64,000 nucleotides of DNA. Origin: Staphylococcus schweitzeri (GTDB taxonomy: Bacteria; Bacillota; Bacilli; Staphylococcales; Staphylococcaceae). The position numbers and the translations under genes are program-made. The notes beneath the pieces are model-generated. The model had not been told where the DNA came from, made no database searches, and saw only the letters and a list, made by a program, of their open reading frames with translations. Positions within the stretch are counted from its first letter, which is position 1. Each line of letters opens with the position of its first letter. Below, piece by piece: positions 59,894 through 64,000 of this stretch. Location of the stretch: positions 1-64,000 of the forward strand of contig NZ_PPQS01000051.1 in assembly GCF_002902405.1 (NCBI RefSeq), written 5' to 3'.

Positions 59894-60094
59894 ATTAAAT
59901 TTTTAATAAGTCATTTAACCATATTTACAAAATCAAGACATACATCTATTGAAATGCAACTATTTTAAATTTATAGATTTGAGAAAATTGAATCGATATC
60001 ATTTTTTTATTGTAATATGCTTACTTTTTTTATTAGCATGTGTAAGCTATAATATAAAGAGTTGTCTTATGGACGATTGATTGGAGGAACGAGA

Positions 60095-60586
60095 ATGAAC
60101 AAAAAATATTTTATTGGCACTTCCATTTTAATAGCGTTATTTGTCATAATATTTGACCAAGTTACAAAGTATATTGTTGCTACAAGTATGAAAATAGGAG
60201 ATTCATTTGAAGTTATACCAAATTTTTTAAATATTACATCACATCGAAATAATGGTGCGGCATGGGGAATATTGAGTGGTAAAATGATGTTTTTCTACAT
60301 TATTACTATTATAATTTTAATCGCACTCGTATATTTTTATATCAAAGATGCTCAATATCATTTGTTTATGCAAATTGCAATTAGTTTACTTTTTGCTGGT
60401 GCTTTAGGTAATTTTATCGATAGACTATTAACAGGTGAAGTTGTAGATTTTATAGATACAAATATTTTTGGTTATGATTTTCCAATTTTTAATATCGCTG
60501 ATTCTAGTTTGACCATAGGTGTTATTTTAATAATTATTGCACTACTAAAAGATACTTCCAATAAAAAGGAGAAGGAGGTTAAATAA
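60095..60586 (+). CDS. lspA: Lipoprotein signal peptidase II
   Basis: This 163-aa membrane aspartyl protease removes prolipoprotein signal peptides. It has four helices (about 5-24, 59-79, 85-107, 130-152) and the family motifs FDQVTKYIV (19-27), NNGAAWG (about 53-59), GNFIDR (about 110-115) and FNIADSS with the second catalytic Asp (about 134-140). I start at ATG 60095 after GGAGGAACGAG; 11 upstream in-frame codons contain the ribosome binding site. It overlaps rluD by one base. Confidence 0.96.
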   Translation: MNKKYFIGTSILIALFVIIFDQVTKYIVATSMKIGDSFEVIPNFLNITSHRNNGAAWGILSGKMMFFYIITIIILIALVYFYIKDAQYHLFMQIAISLLFAGALGNFIDRLLTGEVVDFIDTNIFGYDFPIFNIADSSLTIGVILIIIALLKDTSNKKEKEVK

Positions 60587-61503
60587 TGGAGACATTTGAA
60601 TTTAACATTACAGAAAAAGAACAAACTGGTATGCGTATTGATAAACTATTACCTGAATTAAATGGTGATTGGTCACGTAATCAAATACAAGACTGGATTA
60701 AAGTAGGATTAGTCGTAGCCAATGATAAAGTTGTAAAATCTAATTATAAAGTAAAACTAAATGATCGTATTGTTGTCACTGAAAAAGAAATTGTAGAAGC
60801 TGACATTCAGCCAGAAAATTTAAATTTAGACATTTATTATGAAGATAATGACGTTGCTGTAGTTTATAAACCAAAAGGCATGGTTGTTCATCCATCGCCC
60901 GGTCATTATACCAATACTTTAGTAAATGGTTTAATGTACCAAATTAAAAACTTATCTGGAATCAATGGTGAGATACGTCCAGGTATTGTACATCGTATTG
61001 ATATGGATACTTCAGGCTTATTGATGGTTGCTAAAAATGACATCGCACATCGTGGTTTAGTAGAACAATTAATGGATAAATCGGTTAAAAGAAAGTATAT
61101 TGCTTTAGTTCATGGTAATATTCCACATGATTACGGAACAATAGATGCGCCAATTGGTAGAAATAAAAATGACCGTCAATCAATGGCAGTTGTTGATGAT
61201 GGTAAAGAAGCAGTAACGCATTTTAACGTGTTAGAACATTTTAAAGACTATACTTTAGTTGAATGTCAACTTGAAACTGGTCGTACACATCAAATCCGTG
61301 TACATATGAAATATATTGGATTCCCATTAGTAGGTGATCCTAAGTACGGTCCGAAGAAGACTTTAGATATTGGTGGACAAGCATTACATGCTGGATTGAT
61401 TGGATTTATACATCCAGTAACAGGGGAATACATTGAAAGACATGCCGAATTACCACAAGACTTTGAAGATTTATTAGAGACAATACGAAAAAGAGATGCA
61501 TAA
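60586..61503 (+). CDS. rluD: RluD-type 23S rRNA pseudouridine synthase
   Basis: This 305-aa enzyme has an N-terminal S4 RNA-binding domain (about 14-75) and a RluA-family catalytic domain with GIVHRIDMDTSGLLMVAKN (about 134-152; catalytic Asp in HRIDMDTSG). It also has ETGRTHQIRVHM (about 228-239). In Firmicutes this is the YlyB protein located between lspA and pyrR, exactly as here. The precise 23S positions are inferred by family. GAGAAGGAGG lies upstream. Confidence 0.92.
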   Translation: METFEFNITEKEQTGMRIDKLLPELNGDWSRNQIQDWIKVGLVVANDKVVKSNYKVKLNDRIVVTEKEIVEADIQPENLNLDIYYEDNDVAVVYKPKGMVVHPSPGHYTNTLVNGLMYQIKNLSGINGEIRPGIVHRIDMDTSGLLMVAKNDIAHRGLVEQLMDKSVKRKYIALVHGNIPHDYGTIDAPIGRNKNDRQSMAVVDDGKEAVTHFNVLEHFKDYTLVECQLETGRTHQIRVHMKYIGFPLVGDPKYGPKKTLDIGGQALHAGLIGFIHPVTGEYIERHAELPQDFEDLLETIRKRDA

Positions 61504-61651
61504 TTTTGTCGTATTAAAATTACGATAACATTATTATGTAAACTATAAAAGGTGATTGATTTTTTCTCTTCCTAAATGAAATGAGTGTCCTTCAATTGAA
61601 AAATTTATACTATTAACATTTTATGTATACAGGTTAATTTTTTAATATTGA

Positions 61652-61680
61652 TTGACAAAGTAGCTATTTAGTATTATTCT
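61652..61680 (+). promoter_or_regulatory. Sigma-A promoter of the pyr operon
   Basis: TTGACA (61652-61657) and TATTCT (61675-61680) with a 17-bp spacer lie ahead of the PyrR leader. Confidence 0.75.
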
Positions 61681-61720
61681 TATAACAGTTTAAGTACAGC
61701 ATAAATGAGTCTTTAAATGA

Positions 61721-61886
61721 GCGTCCAGAGAGTCGTCAAAGACATGATATAAATAGATATATACTGAAATGAACCTTACCACCTTTAAATCAATAAGCGT
61801 ATCTAATGCAACTTGTGCGTATTATTAATAGTTAGGTGATTGTATATACTAAACCTCATGTCGATATTAAAGACGTGAGGTTTTTT
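61721..61886 (+). promoter_or_regulatory. PyrR-dependent attenuator before pyrR
   Basis: GCGTCCAGAGAGTC (61721-61734) fits the PyrR RNA-binding loop UCCNGNGAG. The leader ends in a terminator AACCTCATGTC / GACGTGAGGTT then T6 (61852-61886). UMP-bound PyrR is known to favour such terminators. Confidence 0.85.
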
Positions 61887-61913
61887 GTTTCTAAATTTTG
61901 AAAGGGTGAGAAT

Positions 61914-62441
61914 ATGTCTGAGCGTATCATTATGGATGATGCAGCAATACAACGTACAGTAACGAGAATCGCTCATGAAATTTTGGAGTATAACAAAGGT
62001 ACTGACAATCTAATTCTATTAGGTATTAAAACAAGAGGTGAATATTTAGCGAATCGTATACAAGATAAAATTCATCAAATCGAGCAACAACGTATACCTA
62101 CTGGAACAATTGATATTACATACTTTAGAGATGATATTGAGCATATGTCATCACAAACGTCTAAAGATGCAATTGAAATCGATACTGACATTACAAATAA
62201 AGTTGTCATAATTATTGATGATGTACTTTATACTGGTCGTACGGTTCGTGCTTCACTAGACGCTATTTTATTAAACTCTAGACCAATTAAAATTGGATTA
62301 GCCGCATTGGTTGATCGTGGCCATCGAGAGTTACCAATTCGAGCTGATTTTGTTGGTAAAAACATTCCAACTTCTAAAGATGAAACAGTTAGTGTGTATT
62401 TAGAAGAGATGGATCAAAGAAATGCAGTTATAATTAAATAA
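61914..62441 (+). CDS. pyrR: PyrR, pyr operon RNA-binding attenuator/uracil phosphoribosyltransferase
   Basis: This 175-aa type I PRTase-fold protein senses UMP/PRPP and binds pyr leader RNA. The PRPP loop is [20 protein letters not shown] (about 98-117). The flexible loop contains [21 protein letters not shown] precedes the ATG. It is first gene of the operon and is itself under control of the leader just upstream. Confidence 0.96.
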   Translation: MSERIIMDDAAIQRTVTRIAHEILEYNKGTDNLILLGIKTRGEYLANRIQDKIHQIEQQRIPTGTIDITYFRDDIEHMSSQTSKDAIEIDTDITNKVVIIIDDVLYTGRTVRASLDAILLNSRPIKIGLAALVDRGHRELPIRADFVGKNIPTSKDETVSVYLEEMDQRNAVIIK

Positions 62442-62454
62442 TACCCCCTTTTAA

Positions 62455-62637
62455 TTCAGTACGAGAGACTGAGAAAGGTGAGGGATATACAAGAAGTAAG
62501 CTTTGTTATGCTTATTTATCGAGTATGCCCTCATATATGACAACTACAAGACGACTTTCATATGAATGAGCGACTTGTAGAAGAATGTCACACTTTTTGT
62601 CTCTTTACATAATACTGATGTAAAGAGATTTTTTTAT
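62455..62637 (+). promoter_or_regulatory. Second PyrR attenuator, before pyrP
   Basis: CAGTACGAGAGACTGAG (about 62457-62473) resembles a PyrR binding loop. The region ends in terminator TCTCTTTACAT / ATGTAAAGAGA then T7 (62599-62637), just ahead of pyrP. Confidence 0.78.
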
Positions 62638-62657
62638 TATCGGAGGAAATGAATATT

Positions 62658-63965
62658 ATGCAAAATGAAGAAATGTTTGAACGAACAGTAAAGCCTGTAC
62701 TTGATGTAAATGAAAAACCACAACCAGCACAATGGGCGTTTTTAAGCTTACAACATTTGTTTGCGATGTTTGGTGCTACGGTGCTTGTACCATTCTTAAC
62801 AGGATTACCAATATCCGCAGCGTTATTAGCTTCGGGAATCGGTACACTACTTTATATCTTAATAACGAAAGCGCAAATCCCAGCATATCTTGGATCGAGT
62901 TTTGCATTTATTACACCGATTATCACAGGTTTAAGTACTCATAGCTTAGGTGATATGCTGGTTGCATTATTTATGAGTGGTGTTATGTACGTAATTATCG
63001 GTGTTTTAATCAAATTAAGTGGAACAGCTTGGTTAATGAAACTTTTACCACCAGTTGTAGTTGGTCCAGTCATAATGGTGATTGGTTTAAGTTTAGCGCC
63101 AACTGCAGTAAATATGGCAATGTATGAAAATCCAGGTGATATGAAAGGTTACAATATAAGCTTCTTAGTTGTAGCAATGGTTACATTACTAGTAACGATA
63201 GTAGTACAAGGATTTTTCAAAGGCTTCTTATCATTAATACCAGTACTTGTAGGTATCATCGTCGGATATGTGGTAGCGATTTTTATGGGGATAGTTAAAT
63301 TTGATGCTGTCATGTCAGCAAAATGGCTAGATTTCCCTCATATTTATCTGCCATTTAAAGACTATGTACCATCATTCCATTTGGGTCTTGTGCTAGTTAT
63401 GATACCAATCGTTTTCGTAACGGTAAGTGAGCATATCGGTCATCAGATGGTTCTAAATAAAATAGTAGGTAGAAACTTTTTTGAAAATCCAGGGCTTGAT
63501 AAATCAATTATTGGCGACGGTGTATCTACTATGTTCGCAAGTATCATTGGTGGACCACCAAGTACAACATACGGTGAAAATATCGGTGTATTAGCAATTA
63601 CAAGAATCTACAGTATTTATGTTATCGGTGGTGCCGCAGTAATAGCTATTATCTTGGCATTCATTGGTAAATTTACAGCACTAATATCTTCAATACCGAC
63701 GCCAGTCATGGGCGGTGTATCAATTTTACTTTTCGGAATTATTGCAGCTAGTGGATTAAGAATGCTAGTTGAAAGTAAGGTAGACTTCGCTAATAACCGT
63801 AACTTAGTAATAGCTTCTGTAGTCTTAGTCGTAGGCATTGGTAACTTAGTATTCAACTTGAAAGAAATTGGTATCAACCTTCAAATCGAAGGAATGGCAT
63901 TAGCAGCACTTTCAGGAATTATTTTGAACTTAATCTTACCTAAAGAGAAAAAGCAAAACAATTAA
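62658..63965 (+). CDS. pyrP: Uracil permease
   Basis: This 435-aa NCS2-family uracil:proton symporter has 12-14 membrane segments. It has family motifs LQHLFAMFGATVLVP (about 29-43), FAFITPI (about 83-89), SEHIGHQMVLNKIVGRNFFENPGL (substrate-site His/Glu region, about 258-281) and GGPPSTTYGENIGVLAITR (about 298-316). ATG 62649 is only 2 nt from GGAGG and ATG 62658 is 11 nt away, so I prefer the latter. It belongs to the pyr operon. Confidence 0.95.
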   Translation: MQNEEMFERTVKPVLDVNEKPQPAQWAFLSLQHLFAMFGATVLVPFLTGLPISAALLASGIGTLLYILITKAQIPAYLGSSFAFITPIITGLSTHSLGDMLVALFMSGVMYVIIGVLIKLSGTAWLMKLLPPVVVGPVIMVIGLSLAPTAVNMAMYENPGDMKGYNISFLVVAMVTLLVTIVVQGFFKGFLSLIPVLVGIIVGYVVAIFMGIVKFDAVMSAKWLDFPHIYLPFKDYVPSFHLGLVLVMIPIVFVTVSEHIGHQMVLNKIVGRNFFENPGLDKSIIGDGVSTMFASIIGGPPSTTYGENIGVLAITRIYSIYVIGGAAVIAIILAFIGKFTALISSIPTPVMGGVSILLFGIIAASGLRMLVESKVDFANNRNLVIASVVLVVGIGNLVFNLKEIGINLQIEGMALAALSGIILNLILPKEKKQNN

Positions 63966-63991
63966 GTTTTACAAACTAAGGAGGGCGCTTT

Positions 63992-64000
63992 ATGAATCAT
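63992..64000 (+). CDS. pyrB: Aspartate carbamoyltransferase, first three codons
   Basis: ATG AAT CAT at the window edge follows AAGGAGG at proper spacing, 26 bp after pyrP. Firmicutes pyr operons continue pyrR-pyrP-pyrB, and S. aureus PyrB begins MNH as I remember it. Only the start is visible; the name rests on context. Confidence 0.7.

Overview
This is a chromosomal segment of a low-GC Gram-positive coccus of the Staphylococcus aureus complex. Diagnostic loci are alpha-hemolysin (hla), the complement and fibrinogen evasion genes ecb, efb and a SCIN homologue, a FLIPr homologue, three staphylococcal superantigen-like genes (ssl12-14), psm-beta1/2 and bshC. FtsZ and SepF look like the S. aureus proteins I remember. 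Hla, Ecb, ArgF, ArcC and especially the DivIB N-terminus carry many substitutions relative to remembered S. aureus references. That suggests a divergent lineage or a sister species (S. argenteus or S. schweitzeri), but I could not align anything.

Layout: (1) 1-19,700 is housekeeping: spoU-type rRNA methyltransferase, T-box-pheS-pheT, rnhC (minus), zapA-cvpA, polX-mutS2, trxA, uvrC, sdhCAB behind a good CcpA (cre) site, and murI-rdgB-yfcE-like. (2) 19,700-30,500 is an AT-rich accessory region, the chromosomal immune evasion cluster 2. It holds ecb, flr, efb, scn-like, hla and ssl12-14 plus small unknown genes, a STAR-type repeat and a candidate small RNA. Several of these genes carry GTTAA-N6-GTTAA SaeR-type boxes. 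(3) 30,500-36,000 holds a catabolic argF-arcC-yfcC cluster with a cre site on the argF promoter, small membrane proteins (one broken) and a TDT-family transporter. (4) 36,000-38,970 holds an IS1182-type transposase relic, tRNA-Arg(UCU), the psm-beta operon with an AgrA-like site, a HAD hydrolase and a GNAT acetyltransferase. (5) 39,160-55,740 holds bshC and then the division and cell-wall cluster mraZ-rsmH-ftsL-pbpA-mraY-murD-divIB-ftsA-ftsZ-pgeF-ylmE-sepF-ylmG-ylmH-divIVA. (6) 55,740-64,000 holds T-box-ileS, a two-domain VOC protein, lspA-rluD, and the start of the pyrimidine operon (pyrR, pyrP, first codons of pyrB) with two PyrR-type attenuators.

Most genes are complete and conserved. I saw no CRISPR array, prophage, complete IS element or obviously new multi-gene defence system. 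The less explained material is a possible RNA of about 155 nt at 21,866-22,022, a large nested hairpin at 27,586-27,679, three small unknown minus-strand genes beside hla, two small genes that look frameshifted, and a FLIPr homologue whose mature N-terminus lacks the expected phenylalanines.
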